DNA from: Methylomonas sp.
GTDB lineage: Bacteria > Pseudomonadota > Gammaproteobacteria > Methylococcales > Methylomonadaceae
Assembly (NCBI GenBank): GCA_026990815.1
Contig: JALXCS010000241.1
Coordinates: 1 to 15,290, forward strand
Direction: 5' to 3'
DNA: 15,290 bases
A model generated the notes under the pieces. The model was not told the DNA's origin. It worked only from the letters and a program-made list of their open reading frames with translations, and searched no databases. This document shows positions 6,921 through 15,106 of the stretch, one piece after another. Every line of letters begins with the position of its first letter. Positions within the stretch are counted from its first letter, which is position 1. A program made the position numbers and the translations under genes.

Positions 6921-9409
6921 GATTTGCTCCTGAATTTTTTGAGTGAACGCGCCGCGCCAATAACGGCTTGGCCCAAGGCAAGGCCACCATCATTCGTGGG
7001 TACATGTTTGTGGGTCAGTACCTTAAATTTTTCTTTTTCAAGACGAACAGCGACTTGTTCAAACAAAGTTTTGTTTTGAAATACGCCACCGGATAAAGCA
7101 ACCGTATGAATAATACGCTGGTCATCACGGGTGGTAAGTTTTCGAATCATCGTAACAATGATTCTTGCCAGACCTTTATGGAAGCGGGCCGAGATTACCG
7201 CTGCCGGTGTCTTTAAAATCAAATCGCCGAGTAGGGCTTGCCACATGGCGAGTGGTTCGATGTAGGGAAGCCGGTAGTCGGACCCTGGCACCGTGACTGT
7301 TGGAATGGCAAAGGGATACGCTAACAGTTCTTCTTCATTCATCAAGGTGTCCTGATCGATGATCGCTTCAAGTTCCATAGCGGCCTGACCTTCATAGATT
7401 GCTGATTCCCGGCAAATGCCGATTGCTGCCGCCACCGCATCAAACAGCCGGCCACACGATGAGGCCAGTGGCGCATTGTGACTTTTTTCTAGCATCGCGT
7501 TAAATGTTGTCAGTGGTTTAGTTTCAAAAAATTTGACCAGTTCAAGATCGCCGAAATTCATTTTTAGTTGTGGCCAGCCCATTTCAGCCATCAACTGCGC
7601 ATAGGTATTCCGCCAGGGTTCGCGCATTGCCATTGCACTTCCTAACAAGGCGACTGGCTTAAAAGTGCCTAATCGCTCAGCATCAATGTAATCGCACAAT
7701 AGAAATTCGCCACCCCAAAGGGCGCCATCTTTACCAAAACCTAAACCATCAAGCGCAACGCCAAGTACCGGGCCGGCATCCAGGGGGTAATTGTTTTCCG
7801 CCAGACAGGCTGCAATGTGCCCGTGGTGATGTTGCACTTCCTGCAAGCTTAATTGTTCATTTTCCGCTTGCTGCCTGCCGAGTTTACTGGACAGATATTC
7901 CGGATGGGCATCTACAATTATTTGTTTCGGTTTATGTTGATAAAGATTGGCATACAGCGACAAGCTGTGTTGGTAATCTTCATAGGTGATGGCATTCTCC
8001 AGGTCACCAATATGTTGCGACAAAATTGCATGACCGTCTTTAATTAGGCAAAAGGTATTTTTTAATTCACCACCCATCGCTAGAAGATCCGGTGCGTTTT
8101 CAAATCCGGCGGGTAATGGCAGGGGCGCCGGAGCATAACCTCGCGCGCGCCTTAACAGACGCACCTCCTTGTTGAGGATGCGCACCACGGAATCATCGAC
8201 GCGATTAACAATGTCTCGATCATGCCAAAGTACATACTCGGCAATATCCCCCAACCGCGTAGAGACTTCATCATTACGTATCACTTGCGGTTCATCCAAC
8301 CGGTTGCCAGAGGTTAAAACAATTGGCCGGTTCATGCGCTTTAACATGAGATGATGCAGGGGTGTGTACGGCAACATAAAACCCAGTGAATTTTGGCCGG
8401 GAGCAACATTCTCAGCAATTACCTTTAAATCATTCGTGCGTTCACCTTCGGCAGCACCAAATTCCCGTTTTATCCCTGGTGGCGCTTGAGGGCTTTTTTG
8501 CAGGATAACTATCGGAGCTTCAGCACTGCATATAATATCGACATCTTGATCGGTGATAATGGCATAACGTTTTACTACATCAATATCACGTGCCATTAAC
8601 GCAAATGGTTTAGCATACCGTTGTTTGGAGTCGCGCAGACGTTGCACCGCCTGTTCATTGGTTGCATCACAAGACAAATGAAAACCACCGATGCCCTTTA
8701 CGGTAAGAATGCCACCGTTTTGTAATATCGTACAAGCAGCATCAACATCATCGAGCTGGGTTAAGCTTTCCATGCACACTGGATTGCCATCAACTCTTGT
8801 CAGCGCTATTTTAGGGCCGCAACTATAACAGGCATTGGGTTGTGCATGAAAACGCCGGTTAGTGGGCATCTGGTATTCTTCGGTGCAATCGTGGCAGAGT
8901 TTAAATGCTTTCATGCTGGTGTTGGCACGATCGTAGGGAATGGCTTCAACAATAGAGAAGCGCGGGCCACAATGGGTGCAGTTGGTCAAGGCGTAACGAT
9001 AACGCCGCCCGAACGGATCCAGCGTGTCCTCCATGCATTCAGAACAAACGGCTGCATCCGGAGTCACACCTGTTTTAACGGTGTTATTTTGACTGATTTT
9101 TATTGAAAAACCATCTGGTATGTTTTCAGTAAAGCTTAAAGGTGTGCGTTTAATTTTATCGATACGCGCCAAGGGTGGACTATTAGTTTTAAGTTTTCCA
9201 ATGAAACAGTCAATCTTCTCGGGATTACCCCACACTCTAATAACGACACCCTGACTATCATTGATGACGTTACCGGTTAAATTTAATTCGTTTGCTAGAC
9301 GCCATACATGGGGTCTAAAACCGACACCTTGAACAATCCCGGTTACACGAATTTTTTCAGCAACCAGAGTCTTGTTAAGATCGTGAACTTGTTTAGCTGA
9401 AACACTCAT
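6890..9409 (-). CDS. hypF: Carbamoyltransferase HypF
   Basis: 839 residues. HypF uses carbamoyl phosphate and ATP to carbamoylate the HypE cysteine. Domains in order: acylphosphatase (RVTGIVQGVGFRPHVW, 21-36); two zinc fingers (C122-x2-C125 with C144-x2-C147, and C172-x2-C175 with C194-x2-C197); YrdC-like domain (KGIGGFHLSCDA, 238-249); Kae1-like domain with HHHGH (527-531), GVALDGLGFG and VALSGGVFQNK (770-780). The ATG at 9409 is taken because it overlaps the upstream stop (ATGA) and directly precedes the acylphosphatase domain. After the usual NDGGLALGQA end there is a 20-residue basic tail overlapping hypC. Confidence 0.97.
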   Translation of the reverse strand: MSVSAKQVHDLNKTLVAEKIRVTGIVQGVGFRPHVWRLANELNLTGNVINDSQGVVIRVWGNPEKIDCFIGKLKTNSPPLARIDKIKRTPLSFTENIPDGFSIKISQNNTVKTGVTPDAAVCSECMEDTLDPFGRRYRYALTNCTHCGPRFSIVEAIPYDRANTSMKAFKLCHDCTEEYQMPTNRRFHAQPNACYSCGPKIALTRVDGNPVCMESLTQLDDVDAACTILQNGGILTVKGIGGFHLSCDATNEQAVQRLRDSKQRYAKPFALMARDIDVVKRYAIITDQDVDIICSAEAPIVILQKSPQAPPGIKREFGAAEGERTNDLKVIAENVAPGQNSLGFMLPYTPLHHLMLKRMNRPIVLTSGNRLDEPQVIRNDEVSTRLGDIAEYVLWHDRDIVNRVDDSVVRILNKEVRLLRRARGYAPAPLPLPAGFENAPDLLAMGGELKNTFCLIKDGHAILSQHIGDLENAITYEDYQHSLSLYANLYQHKPKQIIVDAHPEYLSSKLGRQQAENEQLSLQEVQHHHGHIAACLAENNYPLDAGPVLGVALDGLGFGKDGALWGGEFLLCDYIDAERLGTFKPVALLGSAMAMREPWRNTYAQLMAEMGWPQLKMNFGDLELVKFFETKPLTTFNAMLEKSHNAPLASSCGRLFDAVAAAIGICRESAIYEGQAAMELEAIIDQDTLMNEEELLAYPFAIPTVTVPGSDYRLPYIEPLAMWQALLGDLILKTPAAVISARFHKGLARIIVTMIRKLTTRDDQRIIHTVALSGGVFQNKTLFEQVAVRLEKEKFKVLTHKHVPTNDGGLALGQAVIGAARSLKKFRSKSCASVYPDRL

Positions 9410-10614
9410 ACGGCAAGTTTCCATAAGCTGACACGATTGTTGCCAGAATCGGCTATCACAATAATATCCCCCATTGCCTGCAAACCATAAGGCCAGCTTA
9501 TACTGTCTGCACAGGCTGATTGCCAACGGTTATCACCTTTGTTATGAAAATTAGTTTGGCCGAAAAGTGCTTTAGCAACTGCTCCTGTTACTAAATCATC
9601 AATGTGCCAACCAAGTAAACGTGAGCTTGCCGTATCAGCGACCAGTAACCAATCTTTTACCGCTGTAAGCGCATAAGGCATATTCAAAGTATAAGCGCGG
9701 GGCCAATAGAGTGATTGGTTATGATCAACCAGGTCAACAGCACTTTGGCCTAACACATAATCGCAATTCATGCCGTTGGTTTCAGGAATGCCTTTCCAAA
9801 TCATGATGCGATTGTTACCGGCATCAGAAACACATAGATGTCCACACCAAAGTGTAATACCATGAGGCCAGCGCATACTCATTGCGCTTGGGTCATTCCC
9901 CGCATTTTCATCTCGGATTTCAAAGTTGTGCTGCCCGAGCACAATATCGGCAGGCTGGCCATTTGCTGTTGGCATGCCAGACCAGATAAGTACACGTCTG
10001 TTTTCAGAATCAGCAACAAACAGATGATCATCCAGCCAGGCAACACCATATGGCCAATGCATACTGTTAGCAGCGGCATAGTCTTTACCAAGATTGGCCT
10101 CGTTGGACTTAAAGTCTGATTGTCCCAACACGATATCTGCAGGTACGTTATTGTCTTCAGGTAAGGTTTTCCAAACCAATATCCGATGATTCCAGGCATC
10201 TGCAACGGCCATACCGTTAGCACACGCACAGATACCGGTCGGAACATTGACCGTGCTAGCAGAAACATCAGCTTTTCCATTGCGACCTTCAGAGGTAAAA
10301 TCTTTTTGTCCAACAACCCAATCAGCAGGTGTTTTATCATTGCAGGGTGTTTTTTTCCAGCCCAGTAATCGATGGTGGCCAGTATCGCAGATCCATAATG
10401 GCCCTTCTGTTTTCATTAATGCGCCACCGCGTGGACCAAAACAGGATTTCTCGTCGGGCGCTACTCCGCTGGTAACTAACGGTGGGATGCGCTCTGCACC
10501 CAGCACAGCAAATGGTTCTGCTTTCAATAGCAATTGATGCGGTATTCTGCCAGCTTCAGCAACTTTTAGAGAGGGGTCGGGGCTAACCTTTAGAGTTATT
10601 TGTTGCACACTCAT
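9406..10614 (-). CDS. NHL-repeat beta-propeller protein of the hydrogenase accessory set
   Basis: 402 residues with no signal peptide or membrane segment. Six NHL-type repeats are visible, each with a [IV]-[CAS]-D-x-x-x-x-R-[ILV]-x-x-W core: near residues 75, 138, 200, 262, 325 and 387. Several are followed by P-A-D-x-V-[LV]-G-Q. The likely fold is a six-bladed propeller used for binding a partner. I recall NHL proteins beside NifU/Rieske and TPR proteins in group 2a hydrogenase operons of cyanobacteria, mycobacteria and Nitrospira; the role there is not settled. Its start overlaps the upstream stop, and its stop the hypF start, both as ATGA. Confidence 0.88.
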   Translation of the reverse strand: MSVQQITLKVSPDPSLKVAEAGRIPHQLLLKAEPFAVLGAERIPPLVTSGVAPDEKSCFGPRGGALMKTEGPLWICDTGHHRLLGWKKTPCNDKTPADWVVGQKDFTSEGRNGKADVSASTVNVPTGICACANGMAVADAWNHRILVWKTLPEDNNVPADIVLGQSDFKSNEANLGKDYAAANSMHWPYGVAWLDDHLFVADSENRRVLIWSGMPTANGQPADIVLGQHNFEIRDENAGNDPSAMSMRWPHGITLWCGHLCVSDAGNNRIMIWKGIPETNGMNCDYVLGQSAVDLVDHNQSLYWPRAYTLNMPYALTAVKDWLLVADTASSRLLGWHIDDLVTGAVAKALFGQTNFHNKGDNRWQSACADSISWPYGLQAMGDIIVIADSGNNRVSLWKLAV

Positions 10615-11516
10615 GAGAGTTTGACCTCGACTCGTTCGTTAATGACGCGAACCGCGTGAGTATGCAGCTGAACTTCAGGTGCAGTAAGGCATTCACCAGA
10701 TTCGAGAGAGTATTCAAACCCATGGTGCGGACAAACCAGAATACCGTTATAAACGGCGCCCATGTCCATCGGCATGGCAAGATGTGCGCAGGCGTTTTGG
10801 TAGCAGGTCACTTTTTCGCCAAAGCGACTCAATAAAACTTCATTCCCCCTAACCGTGGTAACCTTTATATCAGCTTCCGGCACATCATCTAATTTGCATA
10901 CAAAAAACCAATCTTTATCTTCATCTTCATTCTGAGCAAAAGGGCTGATGAAATTAACGTTAACATCATCCACTGGTTTTACTGTGATCCCACCCTTGGC
11001 TTTTTTAATCGTTGCTATTTCTGGACAATGTTCTTTAATGGCTTTCTCAACGCCTTCTGATAAAGTTAGCGAGGAAGCTGGACAACCATCACATGCACCT
11101 AGTAATCGAATGATGACTGTTTCAGGCGGAATAATTTCAACCAGCTCAACATTACCATTGTGATTTTGCAGATAAGGTCTGACCGATTCTAGCGCTGATT
11201 CTACCCGCTCATGTAAAGACGGCTTGACTATACCGTGATAGCGTAGTACGGCATAGACAACTTCATCGGAGACGGCATTTTTTAATGCAATCAGTGCTGC
11301 AGGGTCAGCTTTTAGTACGCGTATTAACTTGGTAAAGGCCGCTTTGTTTAATTCATTATGCGCCTGTATCAACGCTTGCACGGTATTGCGCTGGTGATCA
11401 TCCCACGCTTCAACCAAGCCTTCTAATAACTGGATGTCTTTAAGCAATGTATCTAAATCAGACTGTTCCTTATCGTGTTGCGTCTGGGAGCTCATTGCTT
11501 CGGCGGATGCTGACAT
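10611..11516 (-). CDS. NifU-like / Rieske [2Fe-2S] fusion protein
   Basis: 301 residues in three parts. Residues 15-100 are a helical region with no motif I recognise. Residues 102-180 are a NifU C-terminal domain with C142-D-G-C145, which can hold or transfer an Fe-S cluster. Residues 200-300 are a Rieske [2Fe-2S] domain with C243-A-H245 and C262-P-H-H265, all four ligands present. Such fusions are a marker of group 2a loci as I remember them. It may pass electrons from the hydrogenase to a quinone or supply clusters during assembly. The start at 11516 lacks a clear ribosome site; M8 is an alternative. Confidence 0.9.
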   Translation of the reverse strand: MSASAEAMSSQTQHDKEQSDLDTLLKDIQLLEGLVEAWDDHQRNTVQALIQAHNELNKAAFTKLIRVLKADPAALIALKNAVSDEVVYAVLRYHGIVKPSLHERVESALESVRPYLQNHNGNVELVEIIPPETVIIRLLGACDGCPASSLTLSEGVEKAIKEHCPEIATIKKAKGGITVKPVDDVNVNFISPFAQNEDEDKDWFFVCKLDDVPEADIKVTTVRGNEVLLSRFGEKVTCYQNACAHLAMPMDMGAVYNGILVCPHHGFEYSLESGECLTAPEVQLHTHAVRVINERVEVKLS

Positions 11517-11529
11517 GGTTTAGCTACGA

Positions 11530-11754
11530 TTATTGATACTTAAGATCTTTGAACAAATACGGTTGGATACCACCAGAAACCAAACTGGCAATGATAATAG
11601 CTAACCATAGTGGCAGACCTGTTTTTACCAGAAAAATAACCAGAAAAGCGGCAATCGCCATGCCAATACAGGCTTTTTTGATGACACTATCCAGGTCTTG
11701 AAACAGTTTGCCCTTTATAAATAATGTCACTGAATTTAAAAACATCTCAAACAT
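11530..11754 (-). CDS. Small two-helix membrane protein, hydrogenase operon
   Basis: 74 residues; family not recognised. The N-terminal 27 residues look amphipathic with lysines. Two hydrophobic helices follow, about 28-44 (ACIGMAIAAFLVIFLV) and 47-64 (LPLWLAIIIASLVSGG), with a lysine-rich end. A good AGGAG lies about 9 bases before the ATG, which supports real translation. It lies 10 bases downstream of the other small membrane gene and 13 bases before the NifU/Rieske gene. Since this hydrogenase type lacks a cytochrome b anchor, a membrane tether or quinone-site role is possible; this is inference. Confidence 0.75.
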   Translation of the reverse strand: MFEMFLNSVTLFIKGKLFQDLDSVIKKACIGMAIAAFLVIFLVKTGLPLWLAIIIASLVSGGIQPYLFKDLKYQ

Positions 11755-11764
11755 TATGAGGCTC

Positions 11765-11983
11765 CTAGAGATAAAGTATAATTAGCGCAACCAAAACACC
11801 TGGTACAGCAGCAATAGGACCAAAAAAGCCGCCCATCATAGCAGCAAGCTCTTTTCCTAAATGCTCACCGCCTATGATAATACCGCCTATTGCCCCTCCT
11901 ATCGCACCGAAAATAAGCGCAATAGTAGGCCCCAAAATACACGTAGTCAGTGTAATTTCACCCGTTGTTAATGATTCAAACAT
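11765..11983 (-). CDS. Small glycine-zipper membrane protein, hydrogenase operon
   Basis: 72 residues; family not recognised. There are two hydrophobic segments, about 14-38 and 48-71. The first contains closely spaced glycines (GAIGGAIGGIIIGG, 26-39), a glycine-zipper pattern typical of helices that pack into oligomers. Only a few charges lie between the helices (EHLGKE). A GAGGAAAAG ribosome site precedes the ATG. Like its neighbour it begins MFE, but the rest does not align by eye. It may form a membrane platform for the hydrogenase complex together with the 74-residue protein. Confidence 0.75.
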   Translation of the reverse strand: MFESLTTGEITLTTCILGPTIALIFGAIGGAIGGIIIGGEHLGKELAAMMGGFFGPIAAVPGVLVALIILYL

Positions 11984-12025
11984 GCTTTCTTTTCCTCATT
12001 GTTATTTTATGTAAGTTATATTTGA

Positions 12026-13042
12026 TTAAATTCTTGATTCGCCGAAGCCTTTACCTGTGCGTGAACCCGACAAACCAGTTCCTATCTCCGCTTCCAATTC
12101 GGATAGAGTTTCCGTAATCATATTCACTTTTGGCATGTCACCATATTGCTCAAAAATAACGCAAGCTTCACGGTAGAATGTCCGGGCTTCACATAATCGA
12201 TCACGGTTTCCCTCCTCCGGATTGTTCAGATCATCAGGCAGATTGCGCAAACAATTGGCTTTATTACAAAGGGTATTGGCGTATTCATAAGGGCTATCCT
12301 TGGCTGTTCTGACTTTGAGTGCTTCATCATAAGCATCAAGCGCCCGAAGATTATTTTCAACAGCATGACTGCTGGAGACATATTGCAAAGCATTCCCGAG
12401 ATTGTTTTGTAACATTGCATATTCAGTGGGTTGGTCAATAAGATTGACAACCTTAAGCGCCTCTTGAAAAGATTGCACGGCCAATGCCTCACGCATTTTT
12501 GCACGCTCGTCACTCATCGGAATAGATAGGAACGCCGTTGCCAAATTGTTGTGTAAAATGGCATATTCAGTAGCATAGGCTTCCCGAGTAAATACTTTTA
12601 ATGCGCGCTGATAGGCTGCAATCGCCTCAGTGATTGGTACTGCATTAAAAGCTGCAAGCGATTGTAGAACTAAGCCTAAATTCATTTCAACTTCAGCGAC
12701 TTCTTCAACACTTCCTGCTTCACTAAGTACCGGCAATGCCTTTTCAAATTCAGTCTGTGCTTTGAACAGGTATTCGGTACCCGCTTCAGGAATGGCCTGT
12801 AAAGCCGTGCCATTTCGGGCCCGGGTTCGCCCTTGCAACAAGGTATCTTGTTCAGAGCATAATGTCAGCGCTTTATCATAAAGCGTAACTGCATTGTGCA
12901 ATTGTTGAATAGATTTTGGTCTTTGTTGCAAACCCACTGCAATTTGCACCAGTAAATCAACTTTTTCGTTAGCACTGATAGCTTCAGACTCAATAGCCGC
13001 GAGAGCCTGGTTGAATTCATGATCTGGGAGATTTTCAGCCAC
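12026..13042 (-). CDS. TPR-repeat protein, first gene of the hyp/accessory operon
   Basis: 338 residues, almost wholly alpha-helical with tetratricopeptide-like repeats. Clear units share a E-Y-A-x-L-x-N-N-L-x-x-A core near residues 159-170 and 207-218, a weaker form near 253-264, followed by A-Y-x-x-A-L-K-V helices (143-150, 237-244). No signal peptide. The start is a GTG with AGGTGA about 8 bases upstream. TPR proteins bind partner proteins, and I recall one in group 2a hydrogenase operons, so assembly or scaffolding is likely. The C-terminal 20 residues are glycine/serine-rich. Confidence 0.85.
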   Translation of the reverse strand: MAENLPDHEFNQALAAIESEAISANEKVDLLVQIAVGLQQRPKSIQQLHNAVTLYDKALTLCSEQDTLLQGRTRARNGTALQAIPEAGTEYLFKAQTEFEKALPVLSEAGSVEEVAEVEMNLGLVLQSLAAFNAVPITEAIAAYQRALKVFTREAYATEYAILHNNLATAFLSIPMSDERAKMREALAVQSFQEALKVVNLIDQPTEYAMLQNNLGNALQYVSSSHAVENNLRALDAYDEALKVRTAKDSPYEYANTLCNKANCLRNLPDDLNNPEEGNRDRLCEARTFYREACVIFEQYGDMPKVNMITETLSELEAEIGTGLSGSRTGKGFGESRI

Positions 13043-13082
13043 TATGGATTCACCTGATTAATTTTCTTTTAAGTGTTAACCG

Positions 13083-13112
13083 ATAGTAATTCACGACTAA
13101 TAAATATGTCAA
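13083..13112 (-). promoter_or_regulatory. Probable sigma-70-type promoter of the minus-strand hyp operon
   Basis: On the minus strand, TTGACA (13112-13107) and TACTAT (13088-13083) are separated by 18 bases, giving a predicted start near 13076 and a leader of about 34 bases before the GTG at 13042. No sigma-54 element was found on this side. A TGCAAAC palindrome lies just upstream of the -35 box. Confidence 0.5.
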
Positions 13113-13126
13113 TATATATTTCATAT

Positions 13127-13143
13127 TGCAAACTTAGTTTGCA
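13127..13143. promoter_or_regulatory. Palindromic operator candidate TGCAAAC-TTA-GTTTGCA
   Basis: A perfect 7+3+7 palindrome in the 173-base gap between divergent starts. It lies about 51-67 bases upstream of the predicted operon start and over the -35 region of the regulator's TATAAT box. The same half-site recurs twice upstream of the hydrogenase sigma-54 promoter, suggesting one DNA-binding protein acts at both, probably the adjacent activator. Confidence 0.55.
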
Positions 13144-13151
13144 TGAATTTT

Positions 13152-13157
13152 TATAAT
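13152..13157 (+). promoter_or_regulatory. Probable -10 box of the regulator gene
   Basis: TATAAT matches the -10 consensus fully. No good -35 is present at 16-18 bases; the palindrome occupies that place. A start of transcription near 13164 would lie downstream of the ATG at 13156, which argues for translation from 13216. Confidence 0.4.
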
Positions 13158-13215
13158 GCTTATCAATAGCAAACTTTTCTTGATATTTGATAACTTTCTT
13201 TGCATACTGATATCC

Positions 13216-14661
13216 ATGAATGGCACTTCATTAATCATCATTTCTGGGTTTAGCGACAAAGACGGCGTTATTTTGAATCGCCGTTTAAGCAAGCATTATC
13301 AAATCATTGTCATCAATGAACCTGCTGAGATTTTATCGCTACTTGATAATGAAGTTATTGATTTACTGTTATGCAATCATGCAACTGAAGATTTTGACGC
13401 GTTGGAATTATTACTGCACGCACGGAAAGCCCATCCAGAAACTATCCGCCTGCTAATCGGCCAGTTAAATCAAAATGAAATTCACAAGGCAATTAATGAA
13501 GCTGCCATTTACCAGTTCCTTTCCAGTGATTGGTCAATTGATCAGGTAGAACTGCTGGTTAATCGCGCTTTGGAGAATAGAGAACTTAGCTATCGGCACC
13601 GGCATTTAAGTCGTGAAATGAAGATTGCTGAAGATGTTTTGAAGAAACTTCAGGTAAAACAACATAGCGAAGAAAACAACACGCGCTTTGACAAACTGGT
13701 TTATTGCAGTCCCAGTATGGCTGCACTTTGTAACCTTGCCAAAAAGGCGTCCTTAACCAATCTGCCGGTGTTAATCCAGGGTGAAACCGGTACCGGCAAG
13801 GAATTAATTGCGCGTGGCATCCATCAAAATAGCGACCGTAACAATCAACCATTACTGGTACATAATTGCGGCGGCATGTCTGATGAATTATTGCATTCAG
13901 AACTATTCGGCCATAAACGTGGGGCATTTACAGGTGCCATCAGTGATCGTTTGGGCCTGTTCCCTGCCGCGGATGGAGGTACCGTCTTTCTTGATGAAAT
14001 AGCTGATATCTCACCATCTTTTCAGGTTAGTTTACTTCGATTTTTACAAGAAGGAGAAGTTAAGCCACTGGGGAGTGACCAAATCATCAAATGTGATGTT
14101 CGCATCATCACCGCTTGCAATCAACCGCTAGATAATTTAATTAGCAAAGGCCTGTTCAGACAGGATTTATTTTATCGCTTAAATGGTTTCCAGCTTAATA
14201 TTCCTCCGTTACGAAAACGCATCAAAGATGTCGAAGTCTTAGCAAACTTTCTGATGTCTAAATTTTCAAGAGAGTTCAATCGAAAAATCTTGGGAATATC
14301 CTCCACAGTGCTGGAAAAATTCATGCTGTATCACTGGCCCGGAAATGTACGCGAACTTGAGAATGAGATAAAACGCATGATTGCGATTACCGAAGGCGGG
14401 GCATTCATCACAGAAGCAAGTCTGTCACCCCATATTGCTGCTTTGCAAACGAACGTTAATTCTGAGGATAGAGGGTTAAGTCTAAACGGCCAATCCCTGA
14501 AACAGAAAATCGAGGAAATTGAAGCGAAGATTATTGCTGAGACGCTTATCAAGCAACGCTGGAACCAAAGTAAAACAGCAACGGAACTAGGTCTATCTCG
14601 TGTTGGCCTGGCTAACAAGATCAAACGATATGGCCTTGCATCAGAGACCTCTGTGGCCTGA
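13216..14661 (+). CDS. hoxA: Sigma-54-dependent NtrC/HoxA-type hydrogenase regulator with degenerate receiver
   Basis: 481 residues from ATG 13216. An in-frame ATG at 13156 adds 20 hydrophobic residues but overlaps a TATAAT box. Domains: response-regulator-like region 1-120; AAA+ domain with Walker A GETGTGKE (189-196), GAFTGA sigma-54 contact loop (236-241), Walker B FLDE (258-261) and WPGNVRELEN (374-383); Fis-type helix-turn-helix at 445-472. The receiver lacks key residues: the acceptor Asp position is N54 in DLLLCNH, the acidic pair after strand 1 is replaced (IIISGFS), and the conserved Lys is Ser (FLSSDW). It should therefore act without classical phosphorylation, as reported for the unphosphorylated form of HupR-type regulators. 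The divergent position and the sigma-54 promoter of the hydrogenase support the role; the symbol is by analogy. Confidence 0.88.
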   Translation: MNGTSLIIISGFSDKDGVILNRRLSKHYQIIVINEPAEILSLLDNEVIDLLLCNHATEDFDALELLLHARKAHPETIRLLIGQLNQNEIHKAINEAAIYQFLSSDWSIDQVELLVNRALENRELSYRHRHLSREMKIAEDVLKKLQVKQHSEENNTRFDKLVYCSPSMAALCNLAKKASLTNLPVLIQGETGTGKELIARGIHQNSDRNNQPLLVHNCGGMSDELLHSELFGHKRGAFTGAISDRLGLFPAADGGTVFLDEIADISPSFQVSLLRFLQEGEVKPLGSDQIIKCDVRIITACNQPLDNLISKGLFRQDLFYRLNGFQLNIPPLRKRIKDVEVLANFLMSKFSREFNRKILGISSTVLEKFMLYHWPGNVRELENEIKRMIAITEGGAFITEASLSPHIAALQTNVNSEDRGLSLNGQSLKQKIEEIEAKIIAETLIKQRWNQSKTATELGLSRVGLANKIKRYGLASETSVA

Positions 14662-14784
14662 TATTATGCCTAAAAAAGCAACAAGCGAGGCACTCAAAAT
14701 AATCAATTCTTGGTGCATTTTCCACAATTGAGAACCCTGCCCAAAACCAGTAAACCAGAAACTCTTGACTTAGGACCCTCCAAA

Positions 14785-14821
14785 CTAGTGCTCCATCAAT
14801 CCTAAATTGCCGGAGCACTAG
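14785..14821. repeat. Perfect 10-bp inverted repeat with 17-base spacer
   Basis: CTAGTGCTCC (14785-14794) and GGAGCACTAG (14812-14821) pair fully. No T-run follows, so a factor-independent terminator is unlikely. It might be an operator, an mRNA 3' structure or a decayed element end; nothing in the sequence decides. Confidence 0.5.
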
Positions 14822-14993
14822 CGCAACAACTGAAATACAGAGAATCTAATTTAAAAGGTCATTGGTGTAGTCAATGCAAAGGTATCTGGTATGGGCTTTC
14901 ATGCGAATGCGAATGTCCTGTGTGAGGTAATCGTAATGGTTGAATTTAAATTTTAAAGGCTTAAAACCACACATTTAAAATGATTATTAAGTA

Positions 14994-15012
14994 TGCAAAC
15001 CGCCTTGCAAAC
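14994..15012. promoter_or_regulatory. Candidate upstream activator sites, TGCAAAC tandem pair
   Basis: TGCAAAC at 14994-15000 and again at 15006-15012, 12 bases apart on the same strand, about one helical turn. They lie roughly 120-140 bases before the predicted sigma-54 start, within the usual range for enhancer-binding proteins. They match the half-site of the 13127-13143 palindrome. Confidence 0.5.
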
Positions 15013-15106
15013 TTTATTTACACTAGCCGCTTAGAAACTAACACCTTCACATTTGACTCTCTATAACTAACTGAAAAAACAGCACTATCCTTCCAGTTTA
15101 TTTTTT

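Noticed and set aside
13156..13215. Upstream ATG giving a 501-residue regulator
   Set aside because: The ATG overlaps a consensus TATAAT box, has no ribosome site, and adds residues before the usual first strand of the receiver; N54 numbering from 13216 matches NtrC D54.
14621..14818. 65-codon minus-strand open frame after the regulator
   Set aside because: It overlaps the regulator's conserved C-terminus and one arm of the inverted repeat, with no ribosome site or recognisable family.
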